Under the pieces are notes generated by a model that saw nothing but the letters and a program-made list of their open reading frames with translations, was not told the DNA's origin and did not search any database. A stretch of DNA of 64,000 nucleotides from DATEPR01 sp036503065 (GTDB lineage Bacteria; Actinomycetota; Actinomycetes; Mycobacteriales; Pseudonocardiaceae), in the NCBI GenBank assembly GCA_036503065.1, contig DASXXM010000151.1, positions 9,157 to 73,156 of the forward strand. Direction: 5' to 3'. Both the position numbers and the translations under genes were made by a program. Positions 16,835 through 26,012 of this stretch are shown here, in pieces; the first letter of the stretch is position 1; every line of letters starts with the position of its first letter.

Positions 16835-17054
16835 GACCCACGCTCCTTTGCGAGTGCCAGCTGATCACTCCGCAGTATGCCCGCAACCGCACCCGCAATC
16901 CATGCGATCGCGTTGTCGGGCGGCTCCGCTGCGGCGAGCGGCGCCGCCGGCCGGGGGAAGGCCGTCCCGCCAGCCGGTTGCACAGCAGGTGACCTGGTGA
17001 TATCCGTGGATTAGCCCGCTGGGTGGATCGCCGTCAACCGTTACCAGATGGCGG

Positions 17055-17240
17055 TCAGTTGATGCTGAATGCCAGTGCCCCGAGGCCGCCGTCGACCGTC
17101 AGGGTCTGGCCGGTCACGCACGACGCGTCTTCGCTGGCCAGGAAGCTTACGCGGGGCGGCGACCTAGTCAAGTCGAGCGGGCCGTCGCATCGGCACCCCG
17201 CCCTGCGGACCGACGCCTCGAAATGCCCGAGATCACGAGT
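17055..17240 (-). pseudogene. FabG C-terminal fragment, duplicate of the adjacent gene
   Basis: The minus-strand frame ends with FLASEDASCVTGQTLTVDGG and LGALAFSIN. It matches the C-terminus of the intact FabG at 17474 (FLASDGASYVTGQTLTVDGG, LAASAFSIT) and includes the upstream GHFEASVRR against GHFEDSARR. About 60 codons remain with decay in the middle. It is a partial duplication about 420 bp from its parent in the same orientation, without start or catalytic residues. Confidence 0.8.
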
Positions 17241-17262
17241 CCGGTCCGGGTGCGCGCGCCGG

Positions 17263-17481
17263 ACGATCGCCGATGTGAGTGCCGTGGCCGACCCGAACAC
17301 CGGTGTCGCCGTCTTCGACAGCACCTCGTCCGGTGGCTTGTCGGGCTGGTTGGTGTTCGGTGGCACCAGTGTCGCGTCGCCGCTCATCGCCACCGTGTAC
17401 GCGTTGGCGGGCAACGCATCCTCGGTCACCTACGCTTCGTTCCCCTACTCACACACGTCCTGGGCACCGCCGGTCAAGTGA
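17263..17481 (+). pseudogene. serine protease (S53/S8-like) C-terminal fragment
   Basis: The plus-strand frame reads DVSAVADPNTGVAVFDST, WLVFGGTSVASPLIATVYAL and AGNASSVTYASFPYSHTS. This is the segment of sedolisin/subtilisin-like proteases around the nucleophile Ser (GGTSxASP). Only about 70 residues remain; the signal peptide, Glu/Asp region and the rest are absent. It abuts the FabG fragment and overlaps the end of the intact FabG, marking a rearrangement junction. Confidence 0.75.
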
Positions 17482-18247
17482 TACTGAATGCCGAGGCCGC
17501 GAGACCGCCGTCGACCGTCAACGTCTGACCGGTGACGTACGACGCGCCGTCACTTGCCAGGAATCGAACACAGGCCGCGATCTCCTCGACCCGACCCGGC
17601 CGCCGCATCGGTACCTTCCTGCGGGCCGAATCCTCGAAGTGCCCCACCTCGTGCGTGAGATCCGTTCGAACCAATCCGGGAGCGACCGCGTTCACCGTGA
17701 TTCCCTTGGGTGCCATCTCGACAGCCAATGCCCGGGTCAGGCCGGCGAGGCCGGATTTGGCCGCGACGTAATTGGCAACCCCGGGTAGCGCCTGTTGCGC
17801 GAGGATCGACGTAATATTGATGATGCGGCCGTGCCGTGCCCGCACCATCGGACCGAGCGCTCGCGCCGACGCCCGGTAAGCGGCCGTCAGGTTCACGTCC
17901 AGAACCTGATGCCATTCCTTGTCCGCCATCCCGAGCAACAAGCCATCGGCCCGGACACCGGCGTTGTTCACCAGGACCGCCACGTGCCCGAAGTATTCTT
18001 CCAGTGCGTCGAACGACTGATCTATCGCCTGTGGATCACCCAGGTCACACGCCATCGCGATCGCGGTACCGCCGGACAGTTCGATATCGGACGCGACCGA
18101 CTCGGCGGCTTCACGATTCCGTACGAAACCAACCGCCACCGGCCGGCCGGCCGCGGCCAGTTCTCGCGCGATCGCCGCTCCGATACCCCGGGAACCGCCG
18201 GTCACGAAGGCACAGCCCGCTGATCGGACGTCCTGCGGGTCCACCAC
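17474..18247 (-). CDS. 3-oxoacyl-ACP reductase, FabG-like SDR
   Basis: A 257-residue classical short-chain dehydrogenase of the FabG group, NADPH-dependent, reducing beta-keto groups. Visible elements are the cofactor motif TGGSRGIG (residues 17-24), NNAG (about 93), and the catalytic Ser in NITSIL (145) with YVAAK (158-162). The typical end VTGQTLTVDGG is present. It is the last gene of the leftward operon, 16 bp after the HAD phosphatase. With AfsA and phosphatase it supplies the reductive step expected in butyrolactone-type synthesis, or reduces beta-ketoacyl-ACP made by the ketosynthases encoded at 26009-29180. Confidence 0.92.
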   Translation of the reverse strand: MVDPQDVRSAGCAFVTGGSRGIGAAIARELAAAGRPVAVGFVRNREAAESVASDIELSGGTAIAMACDLGDPQAIDQSFDALEEYFGHVAVLVNNAGVRADGLLLGMADKEWHQVLDVNLTAAYRASARALGPMVRARHGRIINITSILAQQALPGVANYVAAKSGLAGLTRALAVEMAPKGITVNAVAPGLVRTDLTHEVGHFEDSARRKVPMRRPGRVEEIAACVRFLASDGASYVTGQTLTVDGGLAASAFSIT

Positions 18248-18263
18248 TGTCTGCTCGCTTTCG

Positions 18264-18884
18264 TCAGGTGATCAGTGGCCAGAGTTGCTCGGCGGCGGAG
18301 CCGCTGTCGACGAAGTGAATGGCATGCCACCCAGCGGCTTCGGCGCCGACGCAGTTGTCAAGCACGTCGTCGATCAGCACGCACTCAGCGGGCCGGACCC
18401 CTGCCCGTATGGCCGCAAGACTGAAGATCTCCTTGCTCGGCTTGCGAGCGCCCACCTCGAAGGACAGCACCACGTGATCGAACAACTCGTCCGCATCGAC
18501 CATTCGGCGCCAGTACTTGTCCCAGGTCGGGACCATGTTGGACATCATGCTGACACCAACACCCTGATGCCGTACCGCGCGTAGTGTGTCGATCCATTCC
18601 TGATTCGCCGGGCGGCCGTCGAACCACGCCTCGCCGAAACTGCTGACGTGGATGGGCCTGCCCAATGCCTCGGACATGTACCCCAACCATTCCTGCTCGC
18701 CGACCAGTGGGGTGTCCAACGGCTCAAGAATGTCCGACGTGCCATATCGGGCGCTGACCGTCGCCGCGGCACGCAGGAACTCGCTCCGGTCGAGCCCGTG
18801 CGTTGCGCAGAACGCGGCAAGACTGTCCGCGACCGGAGGGGTCAGGACGCCGCCGAAGTCGGTCCACACCGCACTGACGTTCAT
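18264..18884 (-). CDS. HAD-superfamily phosphatase
   Basis: A 206-residue HAD subfamily IA hydrolase. Motif I reads WTDFGGVLTPP (Asp 9; the second acid is Gly, as in the DFGGVL subgroup). Motif II is MMSNMVPTWD (about 115), motif III Lys in VGARKPSKEIF (about 148), and motif IV LIDDVLDNCVGA (about 173). Its ATG overlaps the AfsA-1 stop as ATGA, so the two are coupled. In methylenomycin-furan and related signalling pathways an AfsA homologue is paired with a HAD phosphatase that removes the triose phosphate group; the same job is inferred here. Confidence 0.88.
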   Translation of the reverse strand: MNVSAVWTDFGGVLTPPVADSLAAFCATHGLDRSEFLRAAATVSARYGTSDILEPLDTPLVGEQEWLGYMSEALGRPIHVSSFGEAWFDGRPANQEWIDTLRAVRHQGVGVSMMSNMVPTWDKYWRRMVDADELFDHVVLSFEVGARKPSKEIFSLAAIRAGVRPAECVLIDDVLDNCVGAEAAGWHAIHFVDSGSAAEQLWPLIT

Positions 18885-19879
18885 GACTGCGCCAGAATTC
18901 GGGTCATGGTCAGCTCGACCTCGGCGACGACGTTGCCGTCCTGCTCGATGACAACGGACATGTCGAGCGAGGAATCATCGGGAGCGGGCGGCGTGGCGCG
19001 AACGGTGACGGTCGAGTCCAGTTCCGCGAATCGCATGAACCTGCCGGCCAGCCTGGTGAGGTGCCAGTCCGCGATCGCGCGGCCCGATGCGGTCACCGCC
19101 GCCAGGGTCAACTGTCGGGCGGCCTCGGTGAGAATCTGCATCGTCACGTGGTCGTACGAATGGTCGAAGAGCGCGCGATTCGCCAGCGGCAGTGCCACCC
19201 GCGCCGACACCTCGCCGGCAGTATGCGCCAGACCCGCCAACACGACATTCAGCCGATCGCGCCTGCCCACCGTGTACGGCGCGACCAGTTCCGGGTCCCG
19301 CTGATCGACCAGGTCGGCCGTCCACGGCGGTGGATCACCCCGCTGCGCGGTACGGAGCAGGTCGAGTTCTTCATAGGCCAGGAACAAACTGCTGGCCTGC
19401 AGGGTGGCGATCTGCTGGCCCTTGACGAAGACCCGCTGCTGGCAGGTACCGGAGCGCGGCCGGCCGCGGCGCACGCGCGTCCAGGTGAACTCGCTGTCGA
19501 CGCGCAACCCGATGACCGGGTCGTCACCGCGCCACGTTCCCGGCACGGCAACCCGCAGATCCCAGTCTTCGGTGATCAGCACGACGCCCGTGGACACACC
19601 CAACTCGTAGGCGGTCGCAAGCCCCGCCTGCCGGCAGACCTCCATCATGAGAAGCGGATCCACCGCCGATTCGCTACCGAGGTGGTCGTTGAAGTACCGG
19701 TGACAGGTCGGCAGTTGCGCGGCAAGTGCGACTCGCCTGTCGCCCAGTGGCCGCACGTCGGTGATGAACACCTCGGAAACCGCTGCCCGGTGCACCATAC
19801 GGCGATCGATCGTGCGATCGAAGGACAGCGCGATGTCCTCGTCGAGCTGCCATTCCGCTGCGACGCTGACGTCCGTCAC
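18881..19879 (-). CDS. AfsA-family A-factor biosynthesis hotdog protein (AfsA-1)
   Basis: A 332-residue protein with two AfsA-type hotdog repeats. AfsA enzymes join a beta-ketoacyl-ACP to dihydroxyacetone phosphate in gamma-butyrolactone synthesis. Repeat one shows EVFITDVRPLG, PTCHRYFNDHLG and LLMMEVCRQAGLATAYELG (about residues 40-105). Repeat two shows LFDHSYDHVTMQILTEAARQ (about 245), a divergent form of the usual FDHPxDHxPGM motif. GTG 19879 follows the upstream stop by one base and begins the family-like part; a longer upstream frame overlaps the SnoaL gene. The paralogue at 27211 has the same length. Confidence 0.85.
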   Translation of the reverse strand: MTDVSVAAEWQLDEDIALSFDRTIDRRMVHRAAVSEVFITDVRPLGDRRVALAAQLPTCHRYFNDHLGSESAVDPLLMMEVCRQAGLATAYELGVSTGVVLITEDWDLRVAVPGTWRGDDPVIGLRVDSEFTWTRVRRGRPRSGTCQQRVFVKGQQIATLQASSLFLAYEELDLLRTAQRGDPPPWTADLVDQRDPELVAPYTVGRRDRLNVVLAGLAHTAGEVSARVALPLANRALFDHSYDHVTMQILTEAARQLTLAAVTASGRAIADWHLTRLAGRFMRFAELDSTVTVRATPPAPDDSSLDMSVVIEQDGNVVAEVELTMTRILAQS

Positions 19880-19880
19880 G

Positions 19881-20243
19881 CTACGCGCCGCCGAACATGT
19901 ACAGCGCGGTGATCTTGCCGGCGTCATCGCGGATGAGGAAGTCCCGACCCGTTCGGAGGATGTTGCCGCTGGCGTCCGCGATGTCCCACTCCTGCTGGAT
20001 CGAATCGTGGTTGGTCACCGTGTTACCGAAGCCGAAGACGAAACCCGCCCCTTGGATCTGCTCCTTGTTCACTTGGGCGATGTTCGCCTCGATCTCGTCG
20101 ATGCCCGAGAAGCGGAGGTTCTCCCCCGCCACGTGGTGCACGGCGGATTCGGCGAAGACGTTGTGCACCAAGGCATGACGACGTTCATCGTCGTGCGTCC
20201 GCCAGGCCTCGAGAAGATCACCCATGAGTTCTTTGGCTTCCAT
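19881..20243 (-). CDS. SnoaL-like/NTF2-fold protein
   Basis: A 120-residue SnoaL-like protein of the NTF2 fold, a group including polyketide cyclases and small hydrolases or hydroxylases. AWRTHDDERRHALVHNVFAESAVHHV and GRDFLIRDDAGKITALYMFGG are typical. It is paralogous to the protein at 21092 (shared ANIAQV.K and GRDF...DDxGxIxALYMF). ATG 20243 has GGAAAG ahead of it. An ATG at 20258 overlaps the previous stop as ATGA and would add five residues. It sits directly before AfsA-1. Function within the pathway is unknown. Confidence 0.85.
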   Translation of the reverse strand: MEAKELMGDLLEAWRTHDDERRHALVHNVFAESAVHHVAGENLRFSGIDEIEANIAQVNKEQIQGAGFVFGFGNTVTNHDSIQQEWDIADASGNILRTGRDFLIRDDAGKITALYMFGGA

Positions 20244-20254
20244 TTTCTTTCCTT

Positions 20255-20680
20255 TCATGTCAGGGCCGAGTAGAACCGCTCCAGCATCGGTATGTCGGAC
20301 AGGTGGGTGTCGATGGTGGCGATGCGACCGGACCGGAGCGTGAAGACCAGGGCCAGCCATTCGTCGAGTTCGACGGGCCGTACCGCCGTGTTGTGAATGG
20401 TCGCGACGATGCTGCGGTAGCCGATGAGCATGTGCTGTGGATCGACCGTAAGCTTGGCGGCATCGATTACCTGAGCCCTGGCCACCACGGCCTCCCGCCC
20501 GACCGCGAGTCCGGAGATCCGCGAATTGCCGGGCAGATACCAGACAACATCCGGATCAAGCAGTTCGGCCACCCGGTCCCAGTCCTGCCGCCTTGACGCG
20601 ACCAGCATCTCCGTGACGACGGCGCGGTCTGCCCCAGTCACGATTTCCGTCTCTGTTGCCACGATGGCATCTTGTGACAT
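20255..20680 (-). CDS. SnoaL/NTF2-fold protein
   Basis: A 141-residue NTF2-fold protein with the usual helical start (VTEMLVASRRQDWDRVAELLDPDVVWYLPG) and the C-terminal strand LVFTLRSGRIATIDTHLSD. It is of the SnoaL/ketosteroid-isomerase-like type and only distantly related to the other two SnoaL proteins of the operon. Candidate activities are ring closure, dehydration or isomerisation of a keto intermediate. Its stop overlaps the possible ATG of the next gene. A decayed DAHP-synthase fragment separates it from the upstream SnoaL gene. Confidence 0.85.
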   Translation of the reverse strand: MSQDAIVATETEIVTGADRAVVTEMLVASRRQDWDRVAELLDPDVVWYLPGNSRISGLAVGREAVVARAQVIDAAKLTVDPQHMLIGYRSIVATIHNTAVRPVELDEWLALVFTLRSGRIATIDTHLSDIPMLERFYSALT

Positions 20681-20704
20681 ACCGGTACCCCTTCGATTCG
20701 ATTA

Positions 20705-21447
<743 letters not shown>

Positions 21448-21451
<4 letters not shown>

Positions 21452-22866
21452 TGGTTCGTAACTTCCTTCACCGTTGTTGATGGGACAAGCATCTCGGCGT
21501 TCGCCGCCGGAGCAACCGGATTCGTCCGGGCTCCTGGAAGGATTGTAGCCACAACGAGCGACCCGACGCCCGCCACGCAAGCCGCCGCGACCATCGGGGC
21601 CGTCAGATTGTGAAAGCCTGTCGACGCCACACTTCCCATGATCGCGATTCCCAGAGCCCCACCGAGGTTCATCGCCACGTCGGCGACAGCGGAGCCGGCT
21701 GCCGACTGCTCGGCCGATGCGGCGCCTACGATCGATTCCACCGAGGTGGGAGCGCCGAATCCGATGCCGAGTCCGAGTACCCCGAGTGCGATGAGCACCC
21801 GCAGGCCCGACGGAGGCCCGCCGATCGCCATAAGAACCATGGACGCGGCGACCAGCAACGGGCCGAGCGCCGACACCGGTCCGAGTCCGAACCGCTGTAC
21901 CAACTTGGGTGCTTGCGGCGCGACAAGAATCACCGTGCACATCCCGAGCAGGTGCAGCCCGGCGATCAGGGGACGGTCGTGCAAGGTGAGCTGCAAATAC
22001 TGGGTTACTACGAACAAACCCCCGGTCACCCCGAAGAAGATGGTCGAGATCGTCACGAGCGGTCCGCCGAACAAGCGGTTGGAGAAGACGGCGTGACTGA
22101 GCATCGGGGTGCGCGTGCGCCGCTCCCACCAGATGAAGGTGGCCAGGACAGCAGCGCCACCAACGATGAGTGCCAGCGTGCGGGCCGACGTCCAGCCCTG
22201 TGACGGCGCCTCGATGATGCCGCCGACGAGCGCAAGCGAGCCGACGACCGAGAGCACCAGGCCAGGAATGTCCAAGCCGAGATGGTTCTCGTTGCGGGAT
22301 TCGGGGATCAGCAGCAGGCATCCGACGATCGCGGCGGCGATGATCGGAATATTGATCAGGAAGACCGAGCCCCACCAGAAGTTCTGCAGCAACAGTCCCC
22401 CGACGATCGGGCCCAACGGGACGCCCAGGGTGGCGACGCCCACCCAGAGCCCCATGGCCTTGGCCCGCTCCGCAGGTGGGAACACGTCCCGCAGGATCGC
22501 GAGGGTGCAGGGCATGATCATGGCCGCACCCAGCCCCATACCGGCTCGGGCCGCGATCAGCATTTCCGGTGACCGGGCGAAGGCCGCTGCCGATGAGGCG
22601 GCGAGAAAGACCAGCAGACCGACGAGAAACCCGCGCCGACGACCGAAACGGTCCGCGAACGCGCCGAAGAAGAGGATCGGCGCGGCGAAGGCCAGCGCGT
22701 AGGCATCCACCGTCCACTGCAGCTGCCCGGTGGACGCGCCGAGCTCGGTTTTGATCGACGGCACCGCCATGGTGATGATCAGACTGTCCAGAGCCGTGAT
22801 GATCAGCGCAAGACACATGACGCCGAGGATCGCCCAACGGCGTGGGTGACCCGTGGTCGAGTTCAT
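21448..22866 (-). CDS. DHA2-family MFS drug exporter (EmrB/QacA type)
   Basis: A 472-residue, 14-helix proton-driven exporter. Markers are ALDSLIITMAVPSI in helix 1 (motif D1), FGAFADRFGRRRGF in loop 2-3 (motif A), and GLGAAMIMPCTLAIL with GPIVGGLLLQNFWW (motif C) in helices 4-5. It heads the leftward operon and faces the TetR gene across two TTGACnnnGTCAA sites. The most likely job is export of the cluster product with TetR control. Confidence 0.93.
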
Positions 22867-22907
22867 AGTGGCCTTTCCCGCAACGATCAGCTCCTACAAC
22901 GATCAAA

Positions 22908-22950
22908 GTTGACGTTGTCAATCTAGCGGGGTCGTGTTGACGGCGTCAAC
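22908..22950. promoter_or_regulatory. twin TetR operators
   Basis: Two copies of the 13-bp palindrome TTGACnnnGTCAA lie at 22909-22921 and 22937-22949 with centres 28 bp apart, between the divergent exporter and TetR genes. On the minus strand the first supplies a TTGACA-like -35 for the exporter. Paired sites in this position are the usual target of the adjacent TetR repressor. Confidence 0.75.
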
Positions 22951-22967
22951 TACGTACCCTGCATGAT

Positions 22968-23582
22968 GTGAGTCAACCCACGGGCGATGTAGGCGCCGCG
23001 CTGGTGGCTGCGGCCAGCGACCTGCTGACGCGCGGCGGTCCCGAGTTCGTGACCCTGCGCGCGGTCGGCAGGGCAACCGGCGTGTCGCGCACGGCGCCGT
23101 ACCGCCACTTCACCGACAAGGATGACCTGCTCAGTGCGGTAGCCGCGGAGAGCATGAATCGTCTCACCGAGGCGATGCGGCACGGGGCGGCCGACGAGGC
23201 CGCGGGAGGGACGCCACTTTCCCGGGCCTGCCTCGGCTACGCGAGAGCCGCGATGGAGCGACCGGCCCACTATCGCCTCATGTTCGGCGACTTTCCGATC
23301 AACAGGCCGAGTGCGGAGCTCGAACGCGCGGCGGACGAGTGCGCCAAGGTGCTCTACGACCTCGTCGCCGAAGCCCAGAGCGAGGGCGTTCTCCCCGCGG
23401 TCGACGTACGCGAAGTCGGCACGTTGCTGTGGGCGGCACTGCATGGCTTGGTGGACCTCACACTGACTCGCCATCTCCATGAACCGCGCACTGTCGACGG
23501 CGTCGATGCCATGCCGACCCTTGTCGCGGTTGCCATACAGAACTGGGTCACCGGCAAAGCCGCTCCCCACGTCCGATCGTAA
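22968..23582 (+). CDS. TetR-family regulator
   Basis: A 204-residue TetR repressor. The HTH is at residues 24-50 (FVTLRAVGRATGVSRTAPYRHF). The C-terminal ligand domain resembles the WHG type (HYRLMFGDFPIN). The start is GTG 22968; TACCCT at 22955-22960 may be the -10 of a leaderless mRNA. It is divergent from the exporter with two operators in the gap, so it probably represses the exporter operon and itself until the product accumulates. It does not resemble the ArpA class of butyrolactone receptors closely enough to call it one. Confidence 0.9.
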   Translation: MSQPTGDVGAALVAAASDLLTRGGPEFVTLRAVGRATGVSRTAPYRHFTDKDDLLSAVAAESMNRLTEAMRHGAADEAAGGTPLSRACLGYARAAMERPAHYRLMFGDFPINRPSAELERAADECAKVLYDLVAEAQSEGVLPAVDVREVGTLLWAALHGLVDLTLTRHLHEPRTVDGVDAMPTLVAVAIQNWVTGKAAPHVRS

Positions 23583-23724
23583 CGCGCTTCGACGGACGCC
23601 TCCCGTATTTGGCCACTGTTCGCGTGCAACCCATGGACGCGTTCCGTCGGTCGCAACGAAACCTGGGACTTCCCGTATCGTCGCCACTGCTCCGATGGAG
23701 CCATGGACGAAGGGAAGCCAAAAA

Positions 23725-24678
23725 ATGATGCGGAGAACAAGTCTGGCCGGCCTCGACGTGTCGGCACAGGGACTCGGCTGCATGGGTATGAGCGAATGGT
23801 ATGGCCCGACCGACTGGGACCGGTCGATCTCGACGATCCGGCGCGCTATCGACCTTGGCGTAACGCTTTTCGACACCGCCGACATCTATGGTGCCGGTCA
23901 CAACGAGGTGCTCGTCGGCCGTGCGATCACCGGGCACCCCGACGCCGTGCAGATCGCGACGAAGTTCGGCATCGATCGCAGCGCGGGCGACGGCAATCGA
24001 GTGCATCGCGGCGAGGCCGCCTACGTCAAGCGGTCGTGCGATGCGTCGCTGCTGCGACTCGGTATCGACACGATCGACCTGTTCTACCTGCACCGACCGC
24101 CGGACACCGCAGAAATCGAGGAGACGGTCGGCGCGATGGGTGAGTTGGTGGCCGAAGGCAAGGTGCGCCACCTAGGACTGTCTGATGTGGATAGTAGTCT
24201 GCTGCGCCGGGCACACGCGGTGCACTCGATTGCAGCAGTGCAGACCGAGTACTCGTTGTGGAGCCGCAAGCCCGAGTCGACGCTGTTGAACACTATGCGC
24301 GAGCTGGGTGTCGGGCTGGTGCCGTACGCGCCGCTCGGACGCGGCTTCCTTGCGGGCAGCGTGACCCGTGATTCGCTGGTGGACAGTGACATCCGCACAT
24401 CGCGACCCGCCATGCAGTCCTGGCAGGCGATCCCGTCTATCGCACAGGTCGTGGACTCGATCGCCGAGGCACAGGCGGTGACATCGGCGCAAGTCGCGCT
24501 CGCCTGGGTTTATGCCCAGGAGGTCCGCTGGGGCGTCCCCATCGTGCCGATTCCGGGTACGAAACGGGTGGCCTGGCTGGAGCAGAATGTGCGGGCGATG
24601 GACGTATCGCTCACGGACAGTGAGCGCGCCACTCTCGACGGTATTCCGGATCGGTCCGCGGCCGCACAGCAGGCGTAG
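23725..24678 (+). CDS. aldo/keto reductase
   Basis: A 317-residue NADPH-dependent aldo/keto reductase with the full tetrad: Asp in FDTADIYG (about residue 50), Tyr in the same motif, Lys in IATKFG (about 82), and His in FYLHRPPD (about 115). The cofactor end reads VPIPGTKR (about 275). ATG 23725 has GAAGGGAAG ahead of it. It lies between TetR and the promoter of the ACP operon on the same strand. A carbonyl reduction in the butyrolactone-like pathway is a reasonable inference; an unrelated detoxification role is possible. Confidence 0.88.
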   Translation: MMRRTSLAGLDVSAQGLGCMGMSEWYGPTDWDRSISTIRRAIDLGVTLFDTADIYGAGHNEVLVGRAITGHPDAVQIATKFGIDRSAGDGNRVHRGEAAYVKRSCDASLLRLGIDTIDLFYLHRPPDTAEIEETVGAMGELVAEGKVRHLGLSDVDSSLLRRAHAVHSIAAVQTEYSLWSRKPESTLLNTMRELGVGLVPYAPLGRGFLAGSVTRDSLVDSDIRTSRPAMQSWQAIPSIAQVVDSIAEAQAVTSAQVALAWVYAQEVRWGVPIVPIPGTKRVAWLEQNVRAMDVSLTDSERATLDGIPDRSAAAQQA

Positions 24679-24732
24679 CGGAAGGCCCGGCACGGCTTCG
24701 CGGCGTGACGAACGGCACGTTTGGCAGCAAGT

Positions 24733-24761
24733 TGACACCGTCCACGTCACTCGTTAGCGTG
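24733..24761 (+). promoter_or_regulatory. housekeeping-type promoter ahead of the decayed ACP copy
   Basis: TTGACA (24733-24738), a 17-base spacer and TAGCGT (24756-24761) form an excellent sigma-70/HrdB-type promoter. It lies 66 bp before the decayed ACP start at 24827. Sequence after it resembles that after the promoter at 25441, so it is the promoter of a duplicated unit. Transcripts could still read through to the intact operon. Confidence 0.75.
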
Positions 24762-24826
24762 GATCGTGCTGGAAGCTTGGGGAGCGGCAGCTAGGGGGAG
24801 ATCAGCATATCGGGAGATGCAGATCA

Positions 24827-24916
24827 ATGTCGATTGATTCGCGCGCATACGAACATAAGACTATTCACGACGTCGTGGTCAATCAGATCGCAGCCATCGG
24901 CAGGACACCGAGTTAA
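24827..24916 (+). pseudogene. decayed acyl carrier protein N-terminus
   Basis: A 29-codon frame. MSIDSRAYEHKTIHDVVVNQ aligns end to end with the first 29 residues of the intact ACP at 25749 (YEHKTIHDVVVNQIAAIG against YDRKSVEEFVIEQVEATG). It stops before the phosphopantetheine serine. It is a dead remnant, unless the 29-residue peptide is made. Confidence 0.75.
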
Positions 24917-25009
24917 TTTCACGTGACGCGACTCGTCGGACGCGTATAGAACGGCCACATTCGGCCAGGATCTCTGCAAACGGCTGCACTTCGGCCGGGC
25001 GGGAATTCA

Positions 25010-25335
25010 GTGACCAGACGGGTGGTCGTCACCGGCATCGGCGCGGTCACCCCCTCGGCATCGGCGCCGACACGCTGCACGCGGCTGCCGTACGCGGCGA
25101 CAACGGAATTGTCGACGGCATGGGCCGATGTGCGGAATTCGACGGCCAGAAGATGCTCGGCCGCCGCGAAGCGCACCGGATGGACCGGTTCTGCCAGCTC
25201 GCCGTCGCGGCCGTCGATCGGGCCGGCTGGGCCGGCTGGGCCGGCTCGCCGCCGGTGCCGGCGCAGCGGGTGCCGTGTGTGATCGGCACCGCGATCGGCG
25301 GGCTCAACACGATCGAGTCGCAGCTGGCCACGCCC
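25010..25335 (+). pseudogene. decayed ketosynthase 5' fragment, duplicate of the KS at 26009
   Basis: It opens TRRVVVTGIGAVTP at the same position relative to the ACP remnant as in the intact pair (shared GGGAATTCAGTGA-like junction). A one-base loss then shifts the frame. In the restored frame it continues GIGADTL, RREAHRMDRF, PPVPAQRVPCVIGTAIGGL and NTIESQLAT, nearly identical to residues 15-105 of the intact KS. No active-site residues are included. The copy ends abruptly near 25335. Confidence 0.85.
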
Positions 25336-25440
25336 AGAAGCAGTCCGATCAATCAATGTTCAACCAACTCACCGCGTGGCTGCGAAATGCGCGTGCACAC
25401 GATGGCATACGAAGGCAACCTCGACGTCACGAGATACACG

Positions 25441-25469
25441 TTGACTCCGCACGAAGTGCCGGCTACGCT
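25441..25469 (+). promoter_or_regulatory. promoter of the ACP-ketosynthase operon
   Basis: TTGACT (25441-25446), a 17-base spacer and TACGCT (25464-25469) form a good housekeeping-type promoter about 280 bp before the ACP start. It parallels the promoter at 24733. The long untranslated leader (25476-25748) has no gene that I recognise. Confidence 0.65.
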
Positions 25470-25748
25470 CGTTCCCAAGCTCATATTCATGGGGATTCAC
25501 TGGGGAATCAACCGCGACCGTGTCTTGAGTCGTGTGGGACAAGCAGATAATTCGTGATTTACCGAATTAGTGTCACTGAATCGCTGTCTACGGGCAACAG
25601 GGGGAACTGAGGCTCGGCTCCGACGGGGTGTGTTCATCGGGTGATTTCATTGGGGAAATCGACCACCAGGGTGTACTGAGTCGTGCTGACGCACGGCTGG
25701 TTTGTGGTTGACCAATTTCTGAAAGCGACGAGCGACAAGGGGATAGCT

Positions 25749-26012
25749 ATGTCTGCTGCACTGTCCGGGTACGACCGAAAGTCGGTCGAGGAATTCGTCA
25801 TCGAGCAGGTCGAGGCGACCGGCGCCGACCCCGACCTGATCGCCACCACGGCCACCCTCGAATCGCTCGGCCTCGACTCGCTGGACGTGGTTGAACTCAG
25901 CCAGGGCGTCAAGAAGCAGATGGGGATCCCGGTGAGCCCGAAGGACTTCGTCGACGCGCTGACCATCTCCGACGCGATCGCGGTCATCTGCCGTCAGGCG
26001 GGTATTCAGTGA
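25749..26012 (+). CDS. acyl carrier protein
   Basis: An 87-residue discrete acyl carrier protein. ESLGLDSLDVVEL (about residues 38-50) contains the DSL motif whose Ser carries phosphopantetheine. ATG 25749 follows AAGGGG; an upstream in-frame start would add unrelated sequence. Its stop overlaps the ketosynthase GTG (GTGA), beginning a chain of coupled genes. It is presumably the carrier on which the ketosynthases build the acyl chain offered to the AfsA enzymes. Confidence 0.93.
   Translation: MSAALSGYDRKSVEEFVIEQVEATGADPDLIATTATLESLGLDSLDVVELSQGVKKQMGIPVSPKDFVDALTISDAIAVICRQAGIQ

Noticed and set aside
16865..17054. Short frames between the OFA transporter and the FabG fragment
   Set aside because: No start with a ribosome site, no conserved motif and mixed codon use; treated as non-coding.
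22968..23582. TetR as a gamma-butyrolactone receptor of the ArpA class
   Set aside because: The ligand domain resembles the WHG type rather than ArpA, and the operators are not ARE-like, so I describe it only as a TetR repressor despite the AfsA context.
25476..25748. Possible small gene or riboswitch in the ACP leader
   Set aside because: Short frames lack motifs, and I could not find a stable conserved hairpin set or a Rho-independent terminator shape by eye.
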